Positions 28,731 to 38,431 of a stretch of DNA of 64,000 nt are shown in pieces. This DNA is from Prevotella histicola JCM 15637 = DNF00424 (GTDB lineage Bacteria; Bacteroidota; Bacteroidia; Bacteroidales; Bacteroidaceae). The position numbers were made by a program, and so were the translations under genes. A model generated the notes under the pieces. It searched no databases and was not told the origin of the DNA. It worked only from the letters and a program-made list of their open reading frames with translations. The stretch covers positions 51,081 through 115,080 of the forward strand of contig NZ_BAJX01000009.1 of assembly GCF_000613925.1 (NCBI RefSeq), read 5' to 3'. Position 1 is the first letter of the stretch. Each line of letters begins with the position of its first letter.

Positions 28731-30068
28731 TTAAATGACGCCCTGGTCAAGCATAGCTTTCGCTACCTTCATGAAACCAGCAATATTAGCGCCCTTCACA
28801 TAATCAACATATCCATCGTTCTGCTTGCCATACTTCACGCACTGCTCGTGTATAGAGCTCATGATGTAATGCAGCTTCTGGTCAACTTCCTCTGGACTCC
28901 ATGAGAGACGGAGTGAGTTCTGTGACATTTCGAGACCTGATGTGGCAACACCACCGGCATTAACAGCCTTACCTGGTGCAAAGAGTTGTTTAGCTGCTGT
29001 GAACTTCTCTGCAGCTTCTGCTGTACAACCCATGTTTGAAACTTCAGCAACGCACAAAGGTTTGCATGCCAAAATCTTGTCTGCATCCTCACCGTTAAGC
29101 TCGTTCTGTGTAGCACATGGCAAGTAGATGTCTGCCTTCTGTCCCCATGGCTTCTGTCCTTTGAAGAACTTAGAACCTGGATATTTCTCTGCGTAAGGCT
29201 CACAAACGTCGTTACCGCTGTTGCGAAGTTCGAGCATGTACTCAATCTTCTCACCGCTAATACCATCAGGATCATAGATATATCCGTCAGGACCACTCAG
29301 TGTGATAACCTTAGCACCTAATTCTGTAGCTTTCTTTGCTGCACCCCATGCAACGTTTCCAAAGCCTGACAAAGCAACAGTTTTGCCTTTAATGTCAAGT
29401 CCGTGGGTCTCCATCATCTGGTGAACAAAGTAGAGTGCACCATAACCTGTAGCCTCAGGGCGGAGGATTGAACCACCCCATTCTCTGCCCTTACCTGTGA
29501 GCATACCTTGGAACTGGTGTGTTAGCTTACGATACTGGCCAAAGAGATAACCAATTTCTCTACCGCCAACACCAATATCACCTGCAGGAACATCCTCATC
29601 AGGGCCAATGTGACGATACAACTCGTTCATGAATGACTGGCAGAAACGCATGATTTCTGCATCACTCTTACCGCGTGGAGAGAAGTCAGAACCACCTTTA
29701 CCACCACCCATAGGTAATGTGGTGAGTGCATTTTTGAATGTCTGCTCGAATCCGAGGAACTTCAGAATGCTGAGGTTTACTGATGCGTGGAAACGTAAAC
29801 CACCCTTGTAAGGCCCAATAGCACCATTAAATTGTACACGGTAACCAATGTTTACCTGCACTTTACCCTTATCATCCACCCATGGTACACGGAATGTGAT
29901 GATACGTTCTGGCTCAACGATACGCTCGATGATGCTTGCGTTTTCAAACTCTGGGTGCTGGTTGTAGACATCCTTTACAGATATCAACACTTCGCGCACT
30001 GCCTGTAAATACTCAGACTCACCTGGATGCTTCTGCTCCAGTGCTTGCATGATTTTTTCGACTTCCAT
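28731..30068 (-). CDS. gdhA: NADP-type glutamate dehydrogenase
   Basis: This 445-residue enzyme interconverts 2-oxoglutarate plus ammonia and glutamate. Substrate-site lysines are in GPYKGGLRFH and PMGGGKGGSDF; the catalytic Asp is in VPAGDIGVGGREIG; the Rossmann loop is SGFGNVAWG. Its length and these motifs place it with the hexameric small-subunit enzymes. A minus-strand TACATTTG box (30127-30134) precedes it. Confidence 0.95.
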   Translation of the reverse strand: MEVEKIMQALEQKHPGESEYLQAVREVLISVKDVYNQHPEFENASIIERIVEPERIITFRVPWVDDKGKVQVNIGYRVQFNGAIGPYKGGLRFHASVNLSILKFLGFEQTFKNALTTLPMGGGKGGSDFSPRGKSDAEIMRFCQSFMNELYRHIGPDEDVPAGDIGVGGREIGYLFGQYRKLTHQFQGMLTGKGREWGGSILRPEATGYGALYFVHQMMETHGLDIKGKTVALSGFGNVAWGAAKKATELGAKVITLSGPDGYIYDPDGISGEKIEYMLELRNSGNDVCEPYAEKYPGSKFFKGQKPWGQKADIYLPCATQNELNGEDADKILACKPLCVAEVSNMGCTAEAAEKFTAAKQLFAPGKAVNAGGVATSGLEMSQNSLRLSWSPEEVDQKLHYIMSSIHEQCVKYGKQNDGYVDYVKGANIAGFMKVAKAMLDQGVI

Positions 30069-30126
30069 AGTAAATTGACTTTTATTTGTTTATGTTAGTT
30101 AGTATCATTCGGTTAGAATGGTACGG

Positions 30127-30134
30127 CAAATGTA
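30127..30134 (-). promoter_or_regulatory. gdhA -7 box (TACATTTG)
   Basis: CAAATGTA on the plus strand reads TACATTTG on the minus strand, 59 bases before the gdhA start. Confidence 0.6.
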
Positions 30135-30278
30135 TCCAAAAATTGTCAGACCTCCAAAAGAAAATTGCAAAATCTTCTAAAGAATAGTTTTATTATGAAA
30201 GTTCCCATGCTAACGAAAGGTAATCACGTGTATGCAAAATAATAAAAAAAAATCTCATTTTAGCAACCAAAAGCTATG

Positions 30279-30305
30279 TTGACTTGTATTTATTTCGTAT
30301 TTTTG
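30279..30305 (+). promoter_or_regulatory. Promoter of the PEP/pyruvate-binding gene
   Basis: TTG at 30279 and TATTTTTG at 30298-30305 form a Bacteroidetes-type promoter. It overlaps an upstream in-frame Met (30276), which decides the start at 30327. Confidence 0.65.
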
Positions 30306-30326
30306 TCCAAAATTAAGTTTCTGCCA

Positions 30327-33300
30327 ATGAGTGATCAAATTCCTGCACAGTGGAGCAATTTCTACCTAAAAGATGTTAGCTTCGTTAATTTGATGATGCG
30401 TCGTATCTACAATGTTCTTATTGTGGCTAATCCTTATGATGCTTTCATTTTAGAGGATGATGGACGTGTTGAAGAGAAAATTTATAATGAGTACATGGAG
30501 CTAGGATTACGTTATCCGCCTACCTTTACTCAGGTTTCGACAACAGAAGAGGCAGCAAAGATACTTAATACGGTTGACATAGACCTTGTTATCTGTATGC
30601 CAGGTAATGCTGATAATGATGCTTTCGATGTAGCACGAGCAGTAAAAGCTGATTTCCCTGATATACATTGTGTTGTTTTGACGCCTTTCTCTCACGGTAT
30701 TACGAAGCGTATCCAGCACGAAGATCTGAGTATCTTCGATTATGTTTTCTGCTGGTTGGGAAACACGAACCTTATTCTTTCCATTATTAAACTAATGGAG
30801 GATAAGATGAATATAGATAATGATATTGAGGAAGCAGGGGTACAGATGATACTTCTAGTGGAGGATTCCATTCGTTTTTATTCATCTATTCTACCTAATT
30901 TATATAGTTATATCCTCACTCAAAGTCAGAATTTTGCAACAGAAGCCCTAACTCGTCACGATGCTTCCCTGCGTCAACGTGGTCGTCCTAAGGTCGTTCT
31001 TGCCCGTACTTATGAGGAGGCATGGGCCATTTATCAGCGTTATAAGGACAACTGTTTGGGTGTAATTTCTGATGCACGCTTCCCTATAGATAATGTGAAG
31101 GATGATGCTTTAATTGCTGCAGGGCATCAAGTGAATGTCACTAAGGATGCTGAAGCTGGTCTGAAACTACTCCGTGCAATCCGTGCCACAGATGAATATG
31201 TCCCGCTTATCATGGAAAGTTCTGAGAGTGAGAACCGCGAGAAGGCTGAAGCAGAGGGTTTCCGCTTCGTGGATAAGAACTCAAAGAAGATGAATGTGGA
31301 CCTCCGGCACCTGCTAGAAGAGCATATGGGGTTTGGTGACTTCATCTTTCGTAATCCTAAAACGCATGAAGAAGTCATGCGTGTACGTAATCTTAAGGAC
31401 CTTCAAGATAATATCTTTAAGATTCCCCGCGACTCTATGCTCTATCACATCTCACGCAATCATGTCAGTCGTTGGCTATCTGCACGTGCCATTTTCCCTG
31501 TATCTTCTTTCTTGAAGGATATCACTTGGCATAAGTTACAGGATGTTGATGTGCACAGACAGATTATTTTTGATGCGATTGTAGCTTATCGTCGAATGCG
31601 TAATGAGGGTGTTGTTGCCGTTTTCGACCGCTATAAGTTCGACCGCTATGCACACTTTGCGCGTATTGGTGACGGTTCTTTGGGTGGAAAAGGACGTGGT
31701 TTGGCTTTCCTTGATAACGTTATCAAACGTCATCCAGACTTCAATGGCTTCACCAATGCCACTGTTCAAATTCCAAAGACAGTTGTTCTCTGCACGGATG
31801 TGTTTGATAGTTTCATGGATCAGAACAATCTTTATCAGATAGCATTAAGTGATGCCAGTGACGATGAGATACTCCATGCCTTTCTTCAGGCACAGTTACC
31901 TGATACTTTTATTGGTGATTTCTTTGCTTTCTTTGAGGCAACACACTCTCCAATAGCCATTCGTTCCAGTTCATTATTGGAAGATAGCCATTACCAACCA
32001 TTTGCTGGAATATATTCTACTTATATGATTCCATATCTAGAAGATAAGTATGAAATGCTCAGAATGTTGGCTTGTGCTATTAAGGCTGTTTATGCTTCTG
32101 TTTATTATCATGACTCAAAGGCTTACATGACAGCAACAAGTAATGTCATAGATCAGGAGAAAATGGCAGTAATCCTGCAGCAAGTAGTAGGTAAAGAGTA
32201 TGGAGATCATTTCTATCCAAATATCTCTGGTGTCTTACGATCACTGAATTATTATCCTATAGGGGAGGAACAAGCCGAAGAAGGAATTGTTTCTTTGGCA
32301 TTGGGGTTAGGAAAATATATCGTAGATGGGGGACAGACACTACGTGTATCGCCCTTCCATCCACGTCAAGTCTTACAGATGAGTGAGATGGACATTGCTT
32401 TACGTGAGACACAAACCCAATTCTATGCACTTGACATGAAGCATGTGGGAGAGGATTTCAGGTTGATGATGGCTTTAATATTCTAAAACTGAAAGTAAAG
32501 GATGCTGAGGCAGATAACAGTCTACACTTTATAGCCTCTACTTATCTTCCTAACGACCAGACAATCTATGATGGAATCTATGATGGTGGACGGAAGATTA
32601 TCTCTTTCTGTGGTGTATTGCAGCAGGATGTATTCCCATTACCAGAATTGCTACAGATGGCTATGCGTTATGGTGCTGATGCCATGCGTCGCCCTGTAGA
32701 GATAGAGTTTGCTGTCAATTTGAATACCGATCGAACAGGGGAACTGTATCTTCTCCAGATTCGTCCGATAGTCGATTCAAAACAGATGTTGGATGAAGAC
32801 CTGGAAAAGATTCCTGATAGCCAGTGTCTACTACGTAGTTATAACTCTTTAGGACATGGTATCTCGGATGATGTAACGGATGTTGTCTATGTGAAGACTG
32901 ATGCTTCTTTTACGGCAATGAACAATCCTGCCATTGCGGATGAAATTGAACAAATCAATCGAAAGTTCCTTGCTGAAGATAAAAATTATGTTCTCATAGG
33001 ACCTGGTCGATGGGGATCAAGTGATCCTTGGCTTGGTATTCCTGTTAAATGGCCGCATATTTCTGCTGCACGTATTATCGTGGAAGAAGGATTGGAACAC
33101 TATCGTGTAGATCCCAGTCAAGGTACCCACTTCTTCCAGAACCTTACTTCTTTCGGTGTAGGCTACTTCACTATCAATCCATATAAAGAGGATGGTGTCT
33201 ATCAGCGAAGTATCCTTGATGCTTTACCAGCAGTTGAAGAGACGAAGTGGGTACGCCATGTCCGTTTCCCTAAACCATTGAAGATAATGATGGATGGTAA

Positions 33301-33337
33301 GAAGCAAGAAGGGGTAGTGGTGTATCCTCAAGAGTAA
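30327..33337 (+). pseudogene. PEP/pyruvate-binding domain protein, broken by one frameshift
   Basis: Two frames encode one ancestral protein of about 1003 residues. The first (30327-32486) has two receiver-like domains (about 20-150 and 165-330) and the PPDK/PEP-synthase ATP-grasp start (GSLGGKGRGLAF; AIRSSSLLEDS). It ends abnormally just after HVGEDF. The other frame continues at 32462 (VDDGFNILKLKVKDAEAD) and carries LYLLQIRPIV and GPGRWGSSDPW to 33337. One missing base near 32459-32461 explains this. No phosphohistidine swivel domain is seen. It is either a pseudogene or a sequence error. Confidence 0.85.
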
Positions 33338-33787
33338 AGGAGAGTGTGAAAGAGTGAAAGGGACCAATACGGCAGACATTATGTGTGTTATTGTTCACTT
33401 GTTTCTTCATCATATTCTGTTGTCATAGATACCTTATTATATAAGGTGTAGTGATAGGGAAGCATCTATTATCTTATTTCCTATTTATGTGCGGCAGCCT
33501 AGCACTACTGGTGTTGCAGCCCAGCACCAATGGAGTTGTTGGTAAGCACCAATGGTGCTGATGGCTTAGCACATCGCAGAATGTAGTTAATGTGAGTACA
33601 ATCTATAGTTAAAAGGATAATTAATTACCAATGATCATCAAGCTCAGTTTGATCATTGGAAGATGTTTTGTAGGAAAATGAAACGTCGTTACAAGTGTCT
33701 GTCAAATAGCTTTCGTGTTCTTTTTATTCTTTCAATCTCTCCCTTTTTGTACAAGTTCCTCCTATTTTTATAGGGGATAATAGGTGC
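33338..33787. other. 450-base intergenic region with array A
   Basis: This contains a 22-base tandem array (33501-33588) and an inverted repeat CCAATGATCA/TGATCATTGG (33628-33637 and 33650-33659) that may end transcription of the upstream gene. No coding frame was accepted. Confidence 0.6.
33501..33588. repeat. Array A: four 22-base tandem units, AGCACCAATGGTGCT core
   Basis: AGCAC recurs at 33501, 33523, 33545 and 33568 (spacings 22, 22, 23). The best unit contains the 15-base palindrome AGCACCAATGGTGCT; the fourth unit is degenerate and ends ATGTAGT. Confidence 0.8.
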
Positions 33788-34513
33788 TTAAACAATTTCA
33801 AGGCTATAATGTTGGTAATCACGAACGATAGTGTATAGGAATTTTTCGTCTGTTGTTGTGACATTTGAGATAGAGAGGACGGAACGGACCTTAGCTGCGA
33901 GTGATGTGATTCGCCGTTCACGGTCCGTACTGTCGTCAACGTTAAGCGTACGCTGGATAACATCAACCTGATTTAATGATAAGTTTTCAGCTTGTGGATA
34001 GACTGGTTTGTAGTGGCGATCAAGATAAGAGAACTCATCAAGAGACACCTGAATCTTCCGGTAATCGTTCAGTCGGATAACCATTGTGCCTGCTGCGAGG
34101 TCACCCAATCGTTGCGAGTTTTTAGTCAAGAGGATGACAAGTGCACCAATGAAGGAGAATCCCATGTCTATGATTTGTAGTAACCAGCGCATAAAGAAGT
34201 CTCCAATACTGGGTGAAGTACCATCTTTCTTTACTACACGAATCTTCATTGCCATCTTTCCAAGGCTTTGTCCATGATTGAATAGTTCCATTAGGAATGA
34301 GTAAAAGATGGCAGGCAAATAGATACATAGAATGAAAAATACTTGCGAATTGAGCATGCTGACATTCATTTCTATTATCAGCAGAGAGACACCTATCAAG
34401 TAAACTCCGACGATAAAGATGTCTATCATCTGTGCAAGAATGCGTTCTCCTATGCTGGCAGGTGACTGACTAATTTGTACGTATTGTCCTGTGACGATAT
34501 TGGCTTCAGGCAT
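33788..34513 (-). CDS. RDD-family membrane protein
   Basis: The start at 34513 (MPEANIVTGQYV) is preferred because a minus-strand TACATTTG box (34544-34551) overlaps an upstream Met. The 241-residue product has the RDD domain in its first 150 residues (ERILAQMIDIFIVGVYL; HGQSLGKMAMKIRVV; RLGDLAAGTMVIR) with about three or four helices, then a soluble C-terminal region of about 90 residues. It is divergent from the SpoIIM-like gene and belongs to the MoxR/DUF58 cluster. Confidence 0.85.
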   Translation of the reverse strand: MPEANIVTGQYVQISQSPASIGERILAQMIDIFIVGVYLIGVSLLIIEMNVSMLNSQVFFILCIYLPAIFYSFLMELFNHGQSLGKMAMKIRVVKKDGTSPSIGDFFMRWLLQIIDMGFSFIGALVILLTKNSQRLGDLAAGTMVIRLNDYRKIQVSLDEFSYLDRHYKPVYPQAENLSLNQVDVIQRTLNVDDSTDRERRITSLAAKVRSVLSISNVTTTDEKFLYTIVRDYQHYSLEIV

Positions 34514-34543
34514 TTTCTTTCTAATAAAATGTTGATTCTGTTG

Positions 34544-34571
34544 CAAATGTAAGAAAAAAACTCTACTTTTG
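34544..34571. promoter_or_regulatory. Divergent promoter boxes between the RDD and SpoIIM genes
   Basis: CAAATGTA (34544-34551) is TACATTTG for the minus-strand RDD gene. TACTTTTG (34564-34571) serves the plus-strand SpoIIM-like operon. Their closeness suggests the two sides are controlled together. Confidence 0.65.
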
Positions 34572-34613
34572 TTTCCAAATTATTAAATAATGTGTATTAC
34601 CCTGTGCTGACCT

Positions 34614-35585
34614 ATGAAGGAGATACTCTTCATAAGAAACAATATTGATAAGTGGAGGAGCGTAGAGGAGTTGATAGATAATGTCAACTTTGAGATGCCC
34701 GACCGTCTGGCAGAGGCTTATACAGACCTTACTGCAGACTTAGCTTTTGCACAAACACATTATCCTCATTCACGTATTACAATCTATCTAAACAACCTTT
34801 CTTCCTCTCTTCATAATGAACTCTATCGAAACAAACGAGAGAAGTGGAGTCGGGTCTTGACTTTTTGGACACAGGAAGTCCCTGATGTGATGTGGAAAGA
34901 ACGTCGCTTGTTACTCATCTCTTTCCTTATTTTCATGGTAAGCGTTTTGATAGGTGTACTCTCAACATTAGGTGATGCTTCCTTTCCACGTCTTATCCTT
35001 GGTGATGGATATATGGATATGACCCTTGAGAATATAGCCAAAGGGAAGCCGATGGGTGTTTATGGGAGTGAAGAAGAGAGTGTGATGTTTCTTGGAATAA
35101 CCTTGAATAACATCATGGTATCATTTAATATCTTTGTATCTGGCGTGTTGACAAGCTTCATGCCAGGCTATCAGCTATTCCAAAACGGGATTATGGTAGG
35201 GTGTTTTGATACCTTCTTTTACCAGCATGGACTTTTGGGTGAGAGCTTGTTGGCTACAATGTTACATGGTACATTAGAGCTATCTGCTATCGTAGTGGCA
35301 GGTGCTGCAGGCTTGGCAATGGGTAACGGTTGGTTGTTCCCAGGGACATACTCTCGTATTGTGAGCTTCCAGAGAGGAGCAAAGAGAGGTATGAAGATCG
35401 TTGTGGGTACTGTTCCTCTCTTTATTCTGGCTGGGTTTATTGAGAGCTTTATTACTCGTCACACAGAAATCAATGATTTCGTGCGGCTTACTGTTATCCT
35501 TTTGTCCCTTTGTTTCGTAATATTTTATTTTATATATTTACCTTATAAACGTAATCATTATAAGCATGCAAGTAGAAAAACCTAA
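34614..35585 (+). CDS. SpoIIM-like (DUF95) membrane protein
   Basis: This 323-residue protein has a soluble helical N-terminus (about 1-95), then about six membrane helices in the SpoIIM/DUF95 pattern (SFLIFMVSVLIGVLST; NNIMVSFNIFVSGVL; LHGTLELSAIVVAGAAG). In non-sporulating bacteria this family accompanies RDD, MoxR and DUF58 genes. Its end overlaps the next gene by 20 bases. Confidence 0.85.
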   Translation: MKEILFIRNNIDKWRSVEELIDNVNFEMPDRLAEAYTDLTADLAFAQTHYPHSRITIYLNNLSSSLHNELYRNKREKWSRVLTFWTQEVPDVMWKERRLLLISFLIFMVSVLIGVLSTLGDASFPRLILGDGYMDMTLENIAKGKPMGVYGSEEESVMFLGITLNNIMVSFNIFVSGVLTSFMPGYQLFQNGIMVGCFDTFFYQHGLLGESLLATMLHGTLELSAIVVAGAAGLAMGNGWLFPGTYSRIVSFQRGAKRGMKIVVGTVPLFILAGFIESFITRHTEINDFVRLTVILLSLCFVIFYFIYLPYKRNHYKHASRKT

Positions 35586-36558
35586 GATTGAACTGTATCA
35601 GAACCGTAGTTTTGGTCAGAAATTAAGTGCCACTTTTGATTTCCTTCGTGAGAACTATAAGTTATGGTTGAAGGCGTGTTTCTATCTGATCCTCCCTTTG
35701 TGCCTTGTTCAGGCATTCTCTTTTGACATGATGTTTAGCACCCTGATGCCCTTTTATGCGGATGCTCTTGGAGGGATGGGTGGCTTTACTCCTTCAGAAG
35801 GTTTGCTTGTTCGCCTAGGACTTTCTTATTTTGGATACTTTGTATGTATCTCTGTCGGTTCGTTTCTGTTGTCGTCTATTTGTTATGCAATGATGAAATA
35901 TTATCGAACGAGCCCTACTCGTTTGCATAATACCACGATGAAAGACTTGAAACCGCTCATCATTCAGAGTATGAAGCGTGCCTTCCTTCTTGGCTTATTG
36001 CTTGTTGGTGGTTGGTTTCTTATACTTATTCTTGTCGTAATCTTTTCTGCAATGACCAGTTTATATGCTTTATTTGTTATTCTGGTCTTAGCAACTGTTG
36101 TCTTTATTATACCTTTATCCATGGCTATGCCAGTATATATCTTTGAAGATGACGAGAGCGCTTGGGGAGCAGTACGTCGTTCAATATCCCTTGGTTTCCA
36201 TTCTTTTTGGTCATTATTAGGCTTGATGATAGTTGTAGGCTTGCTTGCAAACGTTCTTCAGACAGTAACAACCCTGCCATGGTATATCAGCTTCCTTGTT
36301 CAGGTAGTGCTGACTTCATCTGACGCGGGACAGGAAACTTTCGCCAATTCTCCGATCTATAATTTTATAGGATACCTACTTTCAGTCTTCATGAACTTTG
36401 GAATGTATTTGACGATGTCTTTATCAACTATAGCTTTGGCCTATCATTATGGCAGTGTTGCAGAAGAAGTTGATGGCCTTTCTGTAGTAGATGACATAGA
36501 GAACTTCGAACAGTTAGCGGAAGAAGACAGTGATATAGACAATTTCGATAAGCTTTAA
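35566..36558 (+). CDS. Polytopic membrane protein of the MoxR cluster
   Basis: This 330-residue protein has about six hydrophobic segments (around 30-50, 85-105, 140-170, 175-190, 212-235, 275-300) and an acidic C-terminus (DNFEQLAEEDSDIDNF). It resembles the DUF975/glycerophosphodiester-phosphodiesterase membrane-domain type from pattern only. Overlap with the SpoIIM gene and nine bases to the DUF4129 gene show co-transcription. Confidence 0.75.
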   Translation: MQVEKPKIELYQNRSFGQKLSATFDFLRENYKLWLKACFYLILPLCLVQAFSFDMMFSTLMPFYADALGGMGGFTPSEGLLVRLGLSYFGYFVCISVGSFLLSSICYAMMKYYRTSPTRLHNTTMKDLKPLIIQSMKRAFLLGLLLVGGWFLILILVVIFSAMTSLYALFVILVLATVVFIIPLSMAMPVYIFEDDESAWGAVRRSISLGFHSFWSLLGLMIVVGLLANVLQTVTTLPWYISFLVQVVLTSSDAGQETFANSPIYNFIGYLLSVFMNFGMYLTMSLSTIALAYHYGSVAEEVDGLSVVDDIENFEQLAEEDSDIDNFDKL

Positions 36559-36567
36559 ACGAGCATT

Positions 36568-37179
36568 ATGCTACAGTCTTTAACGGATACTCTCACCTGC
36601 GATTCATCGTTACTTCACCAGTATCGCTCTGATGAAGCTTATGATTATGCACGGGAACTACATGCTCCAGACGTGAATCTGTGGGAATGGTTGATGCAAA
36701 AGATTGGTGAGTTGCTAAATGATATCTTTAGTATTAATGATAAAGGTGATATCCGTATTATTATATATATAGGTCTGTCGCTTGTCTTTATAGGTATTAT
36801 AGCCTTTCTTATGTATCGTTTTCAGCCCAGACTGTTCAGTCGTTCAGGAAGATTAAAGGGGCAGAATACCGATGAAGATAATATATATGGTGTAGATTTT
36901 GAGAAGGAATACGCCAAAGCTATGGAGCAAAAGGACTATTATAAGGCTGTTCGTATAGTTTATTTACGTACCCTTCGTTGGTTATCAGATAACAAAAAAA
37001 TCAGTTGGGAGCTTTATAAAACACCGACACAATATACTCGCGAATTCCTTTCTACCGACTTTCTGCATATGACCCATTGTTTTATGCGCATAAGATATGG
37101 TAATTATACAGCTACAGAAGGCTTGGTTGCGCAGATGGAAGCTTGGGAAGGTGAGATGAAGAAGGGAGGAACGGTATGA
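36568..37179 (+). CDS. DUF4129 domain protein
   Basis: This 203-residue protein has one membrane helix (about 68-88) followed by a cytosolic DUF4129-like region (YYKAVRIVYLRTLRWLSDNKKISWELYKTPTQYTREF, about 130-165, read in parts). DUF4129 also occurs at the C-terminus of transglutaminase-like proteins next to MoxR/DUF58 genes. Its stop overlaps the next start (ATGA). Confidence 0.8.
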   Translation: MLQSLTDTLTCDSSLLHQYRSDEAYDYARELHAPDVNLWEWLMQKIGELLNDIFSINDKGDIRIIIYIGLSLVFIGIIAFLMYRFQPRLFSRSGRLKGQNTDEDNIYGVDFEKEYAKAMEQKDYYKAVRIVYLRTLRWLSDNKKISWELYKTPTQYTREFLSTDFLHMTHCFMRIRYGNYTATEGLVAQMEAWEGEMKKGGTV

Positions 37180-38426
37180 ATAAGCGATTCTTATTCTTCA
37201 TAGGACTCTTCCTTTTGTTGGTCTTTCTCTTGGAGTGGAGTGCACCAAGTAAATTCGTTTGGAAGCCAACCTTCAGTCATACTGACGAACAACCTTTTGG
37301 TTGCTCCGTGTTTGATACACTCTTGCAGAAATCAATACCTGCTGGATATCAGGTAACGAGGAAGACCTTTCCTCAATTGGAAAGGGAGGGATATGGCAAG
37401 AACCCCCATGCATTCCTAGTACAAACAGTTGATTTCTCTCCAACAGCTACCGACTTACGCGCCATAAAAGAACTGCTGAAAGGAGGAAGTAAGGTGCTGA
37501 TAGCAACGTCTAGTATGGACTGTGACAGTCTGAGTAAGGGTACTTATGTAACGATTACTGGGTCGTCTGGCTTTTCTCCTCAGTGGGTTCAAGCATCAAT
37601 TGAGAATCATGATATTCCTTTTGACACTTTAGAATGGTGTGACCAAGCGCCTTATCCTGCCGGAACCTATGCGGTTTATTCTGCTATAACTGGTCAAAAC
37701 GTGAGTGTAAATGGTAAGATTCAATGTGATACGTTGGTCAAATGCTGGGTAGAAGATGAGGATGATGATAGTCTTGGAGGCTATTGGCAGTCTCGACTTG
37801 TCAGTATGAAGTATGGAAAGGGTGAGTTGTTCTTGTCCTGCGAACCGCTCTTACTTACGAATTATGGTATATTAGATTCACAAATCAACGGTTTGATATT
37901 CCGAATAATGTCACAGTTTCGTGGTCTTCCTGTGGTCCGTGTTGAAGGATATATGCCGAAATCAGAAGAACAAGCAAGTAGTCCGTTTCGCTTTTTCTTC
38001 CAACATAGAGCCCTGCGTTGGGCTGTTTATCTGGCATTATTGGGCTTACTTCTCTTCTGTGTATTCTATGCTCGTCGCCGGCAGCGTGTCATTCCTGTGG
38101 TGAAAGAGCCAGATAACAAGTCACTTGAATTCGTTCGTCTTATCGGAACACTCTATCATCAGAGGCATGTCAATAGAGATTTGTTGCAGAAGAAGTATGA
38201 TTATTTCTGCGAAACCTTACGCCGTCAGCTGATGATAGATATAGGAGATCTGGCATCAAATGCAGATATTGTTCGTCAGATAGCACAACATACGGGATTA
38301 GAAACGGCAGAAGTTCAGACGATAATCGATCGTATCAATCGTTATCTTGGTACTCAAGATGAATTAACTGATGCTATGCTTCGGCAAGCAATTGATAATA
38401 TGGATAAGATAATAAACAACCTCTAA
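37176..38426 (+). CDS. DUF4350 domain protein
   Basis: This 416-residue protein has an N-terminal membrane helix (about 4-22), a DUF4350-like extracytoplasmic domain (about 40-260, DTLLQKSIPAGYQVTRKTFPQLE), a second helix (about 278-297) and a helical cytosolic tail. It overlaps the DUF4129 gene by four bases and precedes moxR by five. The fixed gene order with MoxR and DUF58 suggests one envelope-related machine. Confidence 0.8.
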   Translation: MNKRFLFFIGLFLLLVFLLEWSAPSKFVWKPTFSHTDEQPFGCSVFDTLLQKSIPAGYQVTRKTFPQLEREGYGKNPHAFLVQTVDFSPTATDLRAIKELLKGGSKVLIATSSMDCDSLSKGTYVTITGSSGFSPQWVQASIENHDIPFDTLEWCDQAPYPAGTYAVYSAITGQNVSVNGKIQCDTLVKCWVEDEDDDSLGGYWQSRLVSMKYGKGELFLSCEPLLLTNYGILDSQINGLIFRIMSQFRGLPVVRVEGYMPKSEEQASSPFRFFFQHRALRWAVYLALLGLLLFCVFYARRRQRVIPVVKEPDNKSLEFVRLIGTLYHQRHVNRDLLQKKYDYFCETLRRQLMIDIGDLASNADIVRQIAQHTGLETAEVQTIIDRINRYLGTQDELTDAMLRQAIDNMDKIINNL

Positions 38427-38431
38427 CCATT

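Noticed and set aside
30276..30326. 17-codon upstream extension of the PEP/pyruvate-binding gene
   Set aside because: It overlaps the promoter; the Met at 30327 fits relatives.
32450..32490. Programmed -1 frameshift in the PEP/pyruvate-binding gene
   Set aside because: No slippery heptamer or downstream pseudoknot is evident; a one-base deletion is simpler.
33501..33588. CRISPR array
   Set aside because: Units are contiguous 22-base repeats without unique spacers, and no cas genes are nearby.
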